From: Streptomyces sp. 1222.5
GTDB lineage: Bacteria; Actinomycetota; Actinomycetes; Streptomycetales; Streptomycetaceae
Reading direction: 5' to 3'
Assembly (NCBI RefSeq): GCF_900105245.1
Contig: NZ_FNSZ01000001.1
Coordinates: forward strand, 8,430,001-8,494,000
Length of the DNA: 64,000 bases
Made by a program: the position numbers and the translations under genes. The notes below the pieces were generated by a model, which did no database searches, was not told the origin of the DNA, and saw only the letters and a program-made list of their open reading frames with translations. Shown here piece after piece: positions 1-6,660 of the stretch. Within the stretch, counting starts at the first letter, position 1. Every line of letters begins with the position of its first letter.

Positions 1-238
1 TGACGATCCTGGCCCAGGTGCCATCCCGCTGCCAGCGACGGAATAGGCCATAGACCCGGTCCCAGGGCCCGTAGCGTTCCGGCACGTCGCGCCAGGGGGC
101 ACCGGTCCGGGTCCGCCACCGTATGCCGTCTATGAGCTGCCGCCGCGTCCACACCGGCGGACGGCCCGGCTTGATGCCCTGCGGCAACAGCGGCTCCAGC
201 CGGGCCCACTGCCCGTTCGTCAGATCACCACGTCCCAC
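1..238 (-). CDS. IS5-family transposase, N-terminal part (partial)
   Basis: Reading right to left from a GTG at 238, the frame stays open to the window edge (79 codons). The translation starts VGRGDLTNGQWARLEPLLP and contains a GxPWRDVPERYGPW-type block, the signature of the DUF4096 N-terminal domain of IS5-group DDE transposases. The catalytic core would lie outside the window. It moves its own element by cut-and-paste. Family assignment is by these motifs; whether the copy is intact cannot be judged from here. Confidence 0.75.
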   Translation of the reverse strand, partial: MGRGDLTNGQWARLEPLLPQGIKPGRPPVWTRRQLIDGIRWRTRTGAPWRDVPERYGPWDRVYGLFRRWQRDGTWARIV

Positions 239-283
239 AGGGCGTGATCATCTACGGCCAAGATCCACTTTCACAACAGACCC
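1..283 (-). mobile_element. IS5-family insertion sequence, one end only (cut by window edge)
   Basis: The end of an insertion sequence whose transposase reads leftwards out of the window. The outer border is placed near position 283, where a terminal-inverted-repeat-like stretch (minus strand GGTCTGTTGTGAAAGTGG) meets unrelated sequence just after CTAG. The element abuts the 3' end of a degraded sigma-factor gene, whose present stop codon lies at the border. The other end and the target duplication are outside the window, so the exact border is inferred. Confidence 0.6.
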
Positions 284-771
284 TAGGCCGAACCCGGCGC
301 GCGCCAGCCGCTGCCGACGTCGGGCGGCCCGCAACGCGCCGTCGGCCAGGCCGGCCAGACGGGCACTGTGGAGGTGGTGGAGGAGGCCGGCGGTCCTGCC
401 TCGGGCAGGGTGGTGCGGAGCGAGGTGAGGGCCTTATGGGTCTGGCTGCGGACCGTTCCCTGGGCGACGCCCAGGATCGCGGCGATCTCGTCGTCCGGGC
501 GGTCCTCGACGTAGCGCAGCACGATCGACAACGGTGTCGGCCCAGTCGGCGACCTGCCCGGACGGCTGGTCCGGCAGGGTGTCCGTGACCGTCTCCCGTC
601 CCCAGCTGAGGAGCCGAAAGCGATCCACCTGGGGGGAGAGCCCGGCGCACATAGATCTCCGGCTGCTCCCGGTCACGCAGCTTCGACCTGTTCCCAGTCC
701 CCGGTCAGCAAGTAGGCCGTGTGCAGCAGCGATCTGGACCGCGCCGCCAGTCGTTCCTCTTCGGCGTTCAA
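283..771 (-). pseudogene. SigE-family (SigE70) RNA polymerase sigma factor, degraded
   Basis: Fragments of an ECF sigma factor lie in three frames. The N-terminal piece begins at a TTG (771) with a strong GAGGGAGG ribosome site and reads LNAEEERLAARSRSLLHTAY. A middle piece (about 560-650) reads YVRRAL and QVDRFRLLSWGRE, typical of the linker before region 4. The C-terminal piece (283-531) reads IVLRYVEDRPDDEIAAILG and then VAQGTVRSQTHKALTSLR, a good region 4 helix-turn-helix. The conserved stretch between regions 2.1 and 2.4 is missing and at least two frameshifts separate the pieces. The neighbouring IS sits at its 3' end. Not expected to make a working sigma factor. Confidence 0.75.
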
Positions 772-1425
772 TGCGCCCTCCCTCGTTCCCCTGTACAGAC
801 GAGTGGGAAAGAGGCGGTTCCAGGTGTGTTGACGGCAGTGGCCGCGTTCACCGGTCGGCTGCCTGAGCGGTCCTGCCCGGAGGCGATTCGGTGCCGGAAG
901 ACGTCTCGGGTCGGAGGACCGGCGGACGCGGTGCGGGCCACCACGTGACAATCGATCCATCACGCCAGGCGGGTGATCCGCTACCTCCCTGTGCCTATGG
1001 ACACCGGGCGTCGTCGGTGCTGCCGGGCGCGGCGGTGAACCCGAACCGGGCGCGGGTGTCGATCATCAGGCCCGCGCTCGTGGCCGCCTCACTTCAGGCC
1101 TGCTCCCGATGCGGGGCTGCCGGCGAGGCCGGGAGGCGTGACCAGACGCCGGGGGGTGCGCCGCCATCTTCACGTAGGCGGCTCGGCCGCCGGATCCTGC
1201 CGAGCCGGACGATGCCTGGACCGTGTCGTCGGCTCGCTCGAACGGTACGGGCACTACCCGTAGCTGCATGGACCGCGCCCACGCAGAGGTCGGGTGCAGA
1301 AATGGCCCGCCCCACGGGTCGGGGCGGGCCGCTGACGGCAGTTGCACCCCGCTGCAACGAAGGAATCAGCAAGGTGGTCCCGTCCGCGGTTTACCAGGCC
1401 GCGACACTGCCAGGTGTTGTCCGGG
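772..1425. other. Gene-poor stretch
   Basis: About 650 bases with no frame that I can defend on either strand. It contains one strong hairpin (1304-1330, listed separately). Open frames here are long only because of the high G+C and show no recognisable domain. Confidence 0.5.
1304..1330 (-). terminator. Hairpin, probable terminator
   Basis: Perfect 10-bp inverted repeat GGCCCGCCCC / GGGGCGGGCC with a 7-base loop. It lies 96 bases past the stop of the small membrane protein gene read from the right; on that strand the stem is followed by ATTTCTG. No T-run, as is usual in Streptomyces. The same ten-base stem recurs at 47348-47378. Confidence 0.5.
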
Positions 1426-1716
1426 TCAGCCGGCGAGAATGAGTTGCCCTCCGAGCCAGAGGAGCGCGCAGTGGAGCGGAACGCAGGCAGACCATCCTCG
1501 AGCGTTCCGCGGACCGTAGCGGACCACGTGGACCCACCCCACGAGCGTCAGCAATGCTGCAAGGCCCCACAGGATCCACGCGCACACCAGCCACGGTGTC
1601 GAAAGACCGGTGAAGATGCGCAGCGCGGCGACCGGGATCAGCACGATGAGCGGCATACCCCAAGTCCCCTCAGTGACCTGGGATGCAACAACCTGGCCCT
1701 GGGCGTTTTCCATCAT
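1426..1716 (-). CDS. Small three-helix membrane protein, unknown function
   Basis: A 96-residue protein starting at an ATG (1716) with a GAAGGG ribosome site. It begins MMENAQGQVVASQVTEGTWG and has three hydrophobic stretches (about residues 20-36, 42-60 and 78-95) linked by short charged turns, so it is predicted to sit in the membrane. I do not recognise a family. It lies 74 bases downstream of, and on the same strand as, a secreted cationic protein gene, with a strong hairpin between. That layout would suit an immunity or export accessory protein for the secreted product, but this is inference from position only. Confidence 0.65.
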   Translation of the reverse strand: MMENAQGQVVASQVTEGTWGMPLIVLIPVAALRIFTGLSTPWLVCAWILWGLAALLTLVGWVHVVRYGPRNARGWSACVPLHCALLWLGGQLILAG

Positions 1717-1747
1717 GAATCCCTTCGAGTGCCATTCCCCTTTGGAC

Positions 1748-1781
1748 CCTTCCGGCCTGTCGGTGCTGACAGGCCGGAAGG
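1748..1781 (-). terminator. Strong hairpin between two co-directional genes
   Basis: Perfect 14-bp stem CCTTCCGGCCTGTC / GACAGGCCGGAAGG with a 6-base loop (GGTGCT). It begins 10 bases past the stop of the secreted cationic protein gene and ends 31 bases before the membrane protein start. It could be a terminator, a partial attenuator lowering downstream expression, or an mRNA-stabilising hairpin. Confidence 0.65.
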
Positions 1782-1790
1782 ACAGGCGAC

Positions 1791-2258
1791 TCAGTGGTTG
1801 AAGTGCCACCAGATGTCGTAGAGCGACAGGCCAGGAGACACCGCCTTGATGGCGTACTTGACGTACCACGGTCGGCTGTCGACCCACCGCTTGAAATCGT
1901 CGTACTTGCCCGCCACAGCCTTGGCAAAGCCGCCGATCTTCTTCAAGGCCCGCATGATCTGTCCCCAGTTGGGGGCCTTCAACGCCACAAGGCCATCGCC
2001 GGGCTTGCTATGAGCCGCAGCCGCCAGCTGGAAGGCGGACAGCTCCTCGCTGTTGAAGTTGGCCATGAAGGCCTGGACCTCGGGGTCCTTGCTGTCCAGC
2101 AGAGCCTGCAGCGACTCGGCCGCACCGGCCTCCTCGGCGGCAGGCGCCGCCGCTGCGCTCCTCGGCAGCTCCTCGGCACTAGCCAGCGGGGCTGCGGTCG
2201 CAAGGCCGATGGCGGCCAGCACGCTCGCGGTCACGACGCGTATGCGTATGGGGTTCAC
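1791..2258 (-). CDS. Secreted protein with cationic, Trp-rich C-terminal domain
   Basis: A 155-residue protein from a GTG (2258), chosen because GAGGAAG lies 5 bases upstream and because a signal peptide follows at once (VNPIRIRVVTASVLAAIGLA, ending TAAPLASA). A middle acidic, Ala-rich spacer (residues about 31-90, E-rich) is followed by a basic, aromatic 60-residue tail with WGQIMRALKKIGGFAKAV, WYVKYAIKAV and the ending WWHFNH. A signal peptide, an acidic pro-region and a cationic amphipathic tail rich in Lys and Trp resemble secreted antimicrobial or membrane-active proteins. I recognise no named family. The next gene encodes a small membrane protein. Function as a bacteriocin is inference. 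Confidence 0.7.
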   Translation of the reverse strand: MNPIRIRVVTASVLAAIGLATAAPLASAEELPRSAAAAPAAEEAGAAESLQALLDSKDPEVQAFMANFNSEELSAFQLAAAAHSKPGDGLVALKAPNWGQIMRALKKIGGFAKAVAGKYDDFKRWVDSRPWYVKYAIKAVSPGLSLYDIWWHFNH

Positions 2259-2689
2259 GTACACTTCCTCTTGCAGTAGCAAGGGGGAAGAGAGCATGCG
2301 GGAACGCCGGTAGGCGTCCAAACTTAACGGCCCCCGAGTGTTTTCTTCCCCCGCTTTTTCTTCCAATCAGCAGCTGGTCAGGCGCTGATCGGTCGAGAAT
2401 GGACTTTAGCAGTCAAGATCACTCCCAAAACGCCCATACGCCGTGAGCATGATCACAAACGGCAAAGGGAACCTTTCGACCCAACTGGTCATCCCGTGGG
2501 TTCACAGATTTGCGCAAGCGCGGGACGCGCCCCACTTCATGGAACGGGTCGCCCGCGCGCTGCGGGAGGTGACCGACCGGGAACAGTCGCCGGACCTGTC
2601 CGACGATGACCGGGCGCTAGCGGCCACGGCGGCCGGAACGAGCCCGCAGTCGTACACGACCGTGCGTGCCGGCGGGCGCGGCACCCGGT

Positions 2690-2800
2690 ATGGACGCGCG
2701 ATAGCGCCGCTCGAGAGCAGGCGGCAGCAGCAGGGCTGCCCTTCTCCAAAGCGCCGTCAGGAACAAGATCAGTACACATCCTCGACACCCTGCTGACCAA
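2690..2800 (-). pseudogene. Remnant of an IS5-type transposase N-terminus
   Basis: In adjoining frames the minus strand reads TDLVPDG and then LWRRAALLLPPALERRYR, close to the start of the intact IS transposase at 5367-6175 (LVPDDLWERIAPLLPP). Frame breaks and no continuation make it a short relic. The remaining sequence from 2259 to 2857 shows no gene that I can support. Confidence 0.4.
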
Positions 2801-2857
2801 GATCGTCGAGCACAGGACCCAACAGCTCTACCCATTCCGTGACGATCAGTAATTCGT

Positions 2858-2974
2858 TCACTTTCTACGCAAGCGGACGATGGCCACCCCTGTAAGCAGC
2901 ACGACGATCACCACAAGAAGCCATGCCGGAAGGGCCGCCGCAAGGGCGCCGCGAGCCATCTGTACAGAGTCCAT
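2858..2974 (-). CDS. 38-residue single-span membrane peptide
   Basis: ATG at 2974 preceded by AGGAGG (10 bases upstream) opens a 38-codon frame. The product has a short polar start (MDSVQMARGA), one hydrophobic span rich in Val/Leu (about residues 10-33, with PAWLLVVIVVLLTGVAIV), and a basic end RLRRK. The basic tail predicts its C-terminus stays in the cytoplasm. It lies 37 bases after a 33-codon micro-gene and on the same strand. Size and make-up are like small membrane regulators or type I toxins; no family is recognised, and no antisense RNA was identified. Confidence 0.55.
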   Translation of the reverse strand: MDSVQMARGALAAALPAWLLVVIVVLLTGVAIVRLRRK

Positions 2975-3011
2975 GCTGTTCGCTCAGCCTCCTAGGTCAC
3001 GTTCGGAATGG

Positions 3012-3113
3012 CTAGATGAGACGAACTGGGCACTCGCCTGTCGCCTTCAAGTCGACCTTCGTGATCAGCCGGCCCAACGCCTCTCTCGCGTCCGGATCGA
3101 CCCAGTCACCCAC
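3012..3113 (-). CDS. 33-residue micro-protein, translationally coupled
   Basis: A GTG at 3113 with GGAGG six bases upstream starts a 33-codon frame (VGDWVDPDAREALGRLITKV and ending CPVRLI). The start overlaps the stop of the preceding 62-codon gene in the sequence GTGGGTGA, the geometry of translational coupling. Part of the peptide (DPDAREALGRLITKVDLK) can form a charged helix. No known family. The good ribosome site and the overlap are the support; codon composition alone cannot prove expression. Confidence 0.4.
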   Translation of the reverse strand: MGDWVDPDAREALGRLITKVDLKATGECPVRLI

Positions 3114-3294
3114 TGCCTGCCTCCTCGGTCACGTTCTGCCCGCCTCGCCCGCCGCACGCACCCACAGCTTCCCCACCCGCCTGCGCCACGCCGTCTGCGA
3201 GAACAGACAAATCGACGTGCGTCAGTGCGTAGTAGGTTTCACCCCCGGCCGTCATGGGGTTGAGCGTGCCCGAGGGTTCCCGGTTGAAGCTCAT
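3106..3294 (-). CDS. Small hypothetical protein (62 residues)
   Basis: ATG at 3294; an internal ATG (residue 14) is a possible alternative, as neither has a strong ribosome site. The product has a polar start, a patch ETYYALTHVDLSVLADGV, and a Gly-rich end with one Cys. It overlaps the next micro-gene by eight bases. No family recognised and no membrane span seen. Its credibility comes mainly from the coupled arrangement with the two genes that follow. Confidence 0.4.
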   Translation of the reverse strand: MSFNREPSGTLNPMTAGGETYYALTHVDLSVLADGVAQAGGEAVGACGGRGGQNVTEEAGSG

Positions 3295-3634
3295 GTTCGT
3301 GCTGACTGCTGTCTAGATGGCCAGGCGGACACGGCTAAGCGGCCAATGCTGAGGCGTAGGCCAGGGACCACCCTGGGGTTTCGGTCCCACAGGCCGAGCA
3401 GTTCGTCGCGTTCCTTGGCGTGCGGCTCACTCACCTGGGGGTCCGGGCGCTGATGGAGGCGCTGCTGCTCTGGCGGAAATGCCGGCCGACGCGCCGTTTC
3501 GTGGCCTCCTCGGGGGGTTTGGGCCGCACCCACGTATGCACACCGGCAGCCATGCACAATCCATGCGGCACCCGAACGCCAGTCCCGCACAGCACAGTGG
3601 GCGCATGACCGGCACACACCACCGGGGGACCTGC
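3295..3634. other. Intergenic stretch between divergent genes
   Basis: About 340 bases between the micro-gene cluster (leftward) and the chimeric regulator/transposase gene (rightward). It should hold both promoters, but I see no clear -35/-10 pair, no hairpin of note and no supportable gene. Confidence 0.4.
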
Positions 3635-4354
3635 ATGAACATCCAACTCCTCGGCTGTATCGAGCTGCACACCGACCGCGGGGAGTGGGTCTCGGCCTCC
3701 CCCGCGGTCGGGGCCCTGCTGGCCGCGCTGGCGTGGTCGCCCGACACCCTTGTAGCCGACCAGGACATCGTCGACCGGCTCTGGGAGAACAGGTTGCGCG
3801 CCCCAGTGCTCGCGGTCGGGGACGGTGCTTTGGGCTTCTGGAAGGGCCTGGCCGAGGTGTTCCCCGAAACCCGCGAGCAGAGGTGCTGGGTCCACAAAAC
3901 CGCAAATGTGCTCGACGCCATGCCGAAGTCCGCGCAGCCTGGCGCGAAGAAGGCCATCCAGGACATCTACAACGCCGAGGACCACGACCACGCCGAGGCG
4001 GCGATCACGACATTCGCCCAGCTCTACGGCGCGAAGTTCCCCAAGGCCGTCAAGAAGATCACCGACGACCAGGATGAGCTGCTGGCGTTCTTCGACTTCC
4101 CGGCCGAGCGCTGGATCCACCTGCGGACCACGAATCCGATCGAGTCGACGTTCTCCACCGTGAGGCTGCGGACCAAAGTCACTCGCGGCGCCGGCTCCCG
4201 CACCGCCGCCTTGTCCATGGTCTTCAAGCTCGTTGAGTCCGCCCAGCAGCGGTGGAGGGCTGTCAACGCGCCCCACCTCGTTGCCCTCGTCCGTGCCGGA
4301 GCCCGCTTCGAACGCGGCCAACTCGTCGAACGCCCCGCCGCCGTGGCAGCATGA
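3635..4354 (+). pseudogene. Chimera: SARP/AfsR-like N-terminus joined in frame to IS256 transposase C-terminus
   Basis: ATG at 3635 with GGGGGA five bases upstream. Residues 1 to about 53 (MNIQLLGCIELHTDRGEW, then VVADQD-like DIVDRLW) match the start of a SARP/AfsR winged-helix regulator. From about position 3794 the same frame becomes the C-terminal half of an IS256-family (Mutator-like) transposase: GDGALGFWKGLAEVFPETR carries the second catalytic Asp, CWVHKTANVLDAMPK follows, and TTNPIESTF carries the catalytic Glu. The first catalytic Asp and the DNA-binding domain are absent, so transposition is not possible, and the regulator lacks its activation domain. The 239-codon frame is fully open, so a fusion protein could still be made. 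Confidence 0.8.
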
Positions 4355-4389
4355 CCTGCTTCAGCCAAGCGCCCAGGGAGACATCTGCC

Positions 4390-5043
4390 ATGTCCGACCT
4401 CGACAGCCAGGTTCCCTACTGGGATGCCGCCGCGGCCACGAAGACGTTCACCCACCCGCTCCATCTGCCCTGGCTCGACGGGATCAGCAGGCACGCCGCG
4501 ATCCTCGACTACGGATGCGGATACGGCCGCATCATGAAGGAGCTCGAACAGCACGGCTTCGACAACCTCACGGGTGTCGATGCCTCACTGGGAATGATCA
4601 GTCGGGCACGGCGCCTGCACCCCACCATGCGCTTTGCCGCCCTGGACGCACCACCGGCCTCGTCCTGTCCAGACGCAGGCTTCGACGCCGTCCTGCTCTT
4701 CGCCGTACTGACCTGCATTCCCGGCGATGAAGCCCAGCACCGATTGATCAGCGAGCTGAACCGCATTCTCAAGCCCGGCGGGATCCTCTACATCAGCGAT
4801 CTTCTGCTGCAGGACGACGAACGCAACCGCGCCCGCTACGGCCGCCATGCTGATCACTACGGAATCTATGGCGTGTTCGAAACCGGGGACGGTGCGGTCT
4901 GCCGCCACCACCCCCGCGAGTGGTTCTCCACCCTGCTCGCCGGGTTCCAGACCATCGACACCCGGACCATCACGGTGTCCACCATGAACGGGCACGAGTC
5001 GACCGGGATCCAGATGCTCGCCCGCAAGCCCGCCTCAGCATGA
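4390..5043 (+). CDS. Class I SAM-dependent methyltransferase
   Basis: A 217-residue protein from ATG 4390 (GGGAGA nine bases upstream). It is predicted to move a methyl group from S-adenosylmethionine to an unknown small substrate in the cytoplasm. Motif I is ILDYGCGYGRIMKELEQHGF (residues about 38-57), motif II reads LTGVDASLGMI, and the post-motif strand is KPGGILYISDLL before DDERNRARYG. Length is typical for a free-standing UbiE/COQ5-like fold enzyme. It begins 36 bases after an IS256 transposase C-terminus and ends just before an IS-end-like sequence, so it may be cargo carried by the lost element. Substrate unknown. Confidence 0.8.
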   Translation: MSDLDSQVPYWDAAAATKTFTHPLHLPWLDGISRHAAILDYGCGYGRIMKELEQHGFDNLTGVDASLGMISRARRLHPTMRFAALDAPPASSCPDAGFDAVLLFAVLTCIPGDEAQHRLISELNRILKPGGILYISDLLLQDDERNRARYGRHADHYGIYGVFETGDGAVCRHHPREWFSTLLAGFQTIDTRTITVSTMNGHESTGIQMLARKPASA

Positions 5044-5049
5044 AAGCCG

Positions 5050-5068
5050 CTCGGATCCACAGGTATTG
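5050..5068 (+). repeat. Possible IS256-family terminal repeat
   Basis: The sequence TCGGATCCACAGGTATTGAC resembles the outer ends of many actinobacterial IS256-family elements (ATCCACA followed by TTGAC). It lies 700 bases past the transposase C-terminus, with the methyltransferase gene between. Recognition is from memory of the family, not from alignment. Confidence 0.35.
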
Positions 5069-5259
5069 ACACCGACCACGGTTCCGGTCTGGGCACCAAG
5101 CGGTGGGTCGTCGAGCAGACAATCGCGCTGCTGCACTGGTTCGGCCGCCTGCGCATCCGCTGGGAGATCCGCGATGACATCTACGAGGCGTTCCTCAAGC
5201 TCGCCTGCTCGCTGATCTGCTGGCGACGCCCGCGAACCGCATTCCGCTGGGAGCTCTAA
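5062..5259 (+). pseudogene. IS5-group transposase, C-terminal remnant
   Basis: An open frame without a start, reading GSGLGTKRWVVEQTIALLHW then FGRLRIRWEIRDDIYEAF and ending in TAA at 5257-5259. This is the conserved last 60 residues of an IS5-group (DDE) transposase, including the catalytic-Glu helix region WVVE. It joins the preceding IS256-like end directly, so two different elements were spliced here. Its stop overlaps the stop of the disrupted minus-strand gene coming from the right. Confidence 0.75.
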
Positions 5260-5366
5260 GCGATGACGTCGTCGAAGTGGCGGGTCAGGTACGCCTCGAG
5301 CCGGGACTGCGCATCGGTCGGCAGCTCCGGCCGAGAGCGTCGCCGTACTGCGCCTAACTGATCCTT

Positions 5367-5807
5367 TCAAAATGAGCTTCGGAGGCGTCTCAAGCAGATG
5401 ATGCTGCAGGCGAGTTGGAGCAGGCCGAGGTGGAGGTCGGGTCGTATCTCGTAGCGGATCCGGAGTCGCTTGAACTGGTGGAGCCAGGCGAAGGTGCGTT
5501 CCACGACCCAGCGGGTTTTGCCCAGGCCGGAGCCGTGCGGTGCCCCGCGTCTGGCGATGCGCGGGGTGATGCCGCGAGCTCGCAGGAGGCGACGGTATTT
5601 GTCGAAGTCGTAGCCGCGGTCTGCGTAGAGCCGGCGTGGGCGGTGACGGGGTCTTCCGTGCAGGCCCCGGATGCGGGGCAGTGCGTCGAGCAGAGGCATG
5701 AGCTGGGTGATGTCGTGCCGGTTTCCGCTGGTCAGCGAGACGACAAGGGGTGTTCCGTGCCGGTCGGTGATCAGGTGGTGCTTGCTGCCCGGGCGGGCTC
5801 GGTCCAC
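5367..5807 (-). CDS. IS5-family transposase, orfB (catalytic part)
   Basis: The DDE catalytic half: SKHHLITDRHGTPLVVSLTS, then PRRLYADRGYDFDKYRRLL with the second Asp, and GLGKTRWVVERTFAWLHQF with the Glu, ending RRLRSSF. The separate start at 5807 is probably not used: conserved residues continue upstream in this frame (GGAHTGPSPVDRARPG) to the G-run at 5828-5836, so it should be made as a fusion with orfA by -1 frameshifting. Length of the fused product is about 265 residues, normal for the group. Confidence 0.85.
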   Translation of the reverse strand: MDRARPGSKHHLITDRHGTPLVVSLTSGNRHDITQLMPLLDALPRIRGLHGRPRHRPRRLYADRGYDFDKYRRLLRARGITPRIARRGAPHGSGLGKTRWVVERTFAWLHQFKRLRIRYEIRPDLHLGLLQLACSIICLRRLRSSF

Positions 5808-6175
5808 CGGCGAAGGTCCGGTGTGCGCCCCCCTTTGAGGGCCCTCACATGCGAAGCATCGACGGCGGCGTCATCCATGTCCAGCAGCCCCTCGGCCCGC
5901 AGCTCCGCCAGGAGCACTTCATGCAGACGGGGCCAGACACCGGCTTCGGTCCAGTCACGCAGCCGTCTCCAGCACGTCACCCCGCTGCAGCCGATCCGCT
6001 CCGCCGGAACGTCTGCCCAGCTCACTCCCTTGGACAGCACGTAAACGATGCCGCGCAAAGCTGCACGATCCTCGACAGGGAGCCGGCCCGGATGCCGACG
6101 GCGCCGCGGCGGGCGAGGAGGCAGCAGCGGGGCTATGCGTTCCCACAGGTCATCAGGCACAAGATCATCCAACAC
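5771..6175 (-). CDS. IS5-family transposase, orfA (N-terminal part)
   Basis: Start at 6175 (MLDDLVPDDLWERIAPLLPP), followed by a GIVYVLSKGVSWADVPAE block and DMDDAAVDASHVRALKGG with the first catalytic Asp. The frame then leaves the conserved path after AAAGGGGGG (minus strand, 5836-5828) and ends at 5771. A slip of -1 on the G-run restores the conserved catalytic half in orfB. This type of G- or A-run slip is established for IS427-type elements; here it is inferred from the sequence. Confidence 0.85.
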   Translation of the reverse strand: MLDDLVPDDLWERIAPLLPPRPPRRRRHPGRLPVEDRAALRGIVYVLSKGVSWADVPAERIGCSGVTCWRRLRDWTEAGVWPRLHEVLLAELRAEGLLDMDDAAVDASHVRALKGGRTPDLRRWTEPARAASTT

Positions 6176-6660
6176 CTGCCAAACCCTGCCCCACCAGCAA
6201 CAACACCGCCAAGATCGAATCCAGCCTCATTCTGAAAGGATCAGTAAGGGACGCGTACCCGGGGTAGGCCAGAACGCGGCCGTCCGGAGGTGGTCCGGGG
6301 TGCCTATGACGGCGAACAGGGCTTGGGCCTCGTCCTGCACTGCCTGCGCGCGACGGAAGTTGCCGCTGGACTCGTGGACGGCCGCTCGGGCCGTCAACGC
6401 CCGGGCATGGGTGAGTCGTTGACCCGATCGGCGAAAACTAGCACTACCTACACCGGATTTGGTGCAAAAATGATGCGCCGTTACTCCCGCCTTCTGTTAC
6501 CCGCTCCAATCCTCCACCGGCACTGACCACGCCGAGGAGCACGGGGCGCATACGAGGCCAGGGACATGGCGGGCCCGGGGAGGAAATCTCCCGGGCCGGC
6601 TGCGTCGCATTCGGCGACAGGTTCCGATTACGCCGCCCACTCCAGCCGCCGTCGTCGTTC

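Larger units (their letters stand above)
5358..6244 (-). mobile_element. IS5-family (IS427-like) insertion sequence, apparently complete
   Basis: An 887-bp element with near-perfect ends: CTGATCCTTTCAAAATGAG on the left against CTGATCCTTTCAGAATGAG (reverse complement) on the right, one mismatch in 19. It is flanked by a 3-bp TAA duplication (5355-5357 and 6245-6247). Inside are two overlapping transposase frames joined by a run of six G. All parts needed for mobility seem present, and the neat ends suggest recent insertion into the gene around it. Confidence 0.9.
5256..6430 (-). pseudogene. Helical (TPR-like) protein gene split by the IS at 5358-6244
   Basis: Two minus-strand pieces flank the IS. 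The upstream piece (about 6430-6248) reads LTHARALTARAAVHESSGNF then RRAQAVQDEAQALFAVIG, like the last tetratricopeptide-type helices of a regulator. The downstream piece (5357-5256) reads RRSRPELPTDAQSRLEAYL and TRHFDDVIA before a TAG. If the IS and one copy of the 3-bp TTA duplication are removed, the two join in one frame (GTRPLGAVRRRS), so they were one gene before insertion. The 5' part is missing beyond about 6430, where AT-richer sequence begins. Identity of the full protein is unknown. Confidence 0.7.

Noticed and set aside
891..1442. Long plus-strand frame of 183 codons
   Set aside because: Arg/Ala/Pro-rich composition typical of a shadow frame in G+C-rich DNA; no start signal and no motif.
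2443..2796. Open frame of 117 codons on the plus strand
   Set aside because: No ribosome site, poor codon pattern, and it overlaps an IS relic on the other strand.
6425..6480. Possible attachment site or promoter in an AT-richer patch
   Set aside because: No integrase or tRNA gene nearby, no repeat partner found, and -35/-10 spacing is not acceptable.
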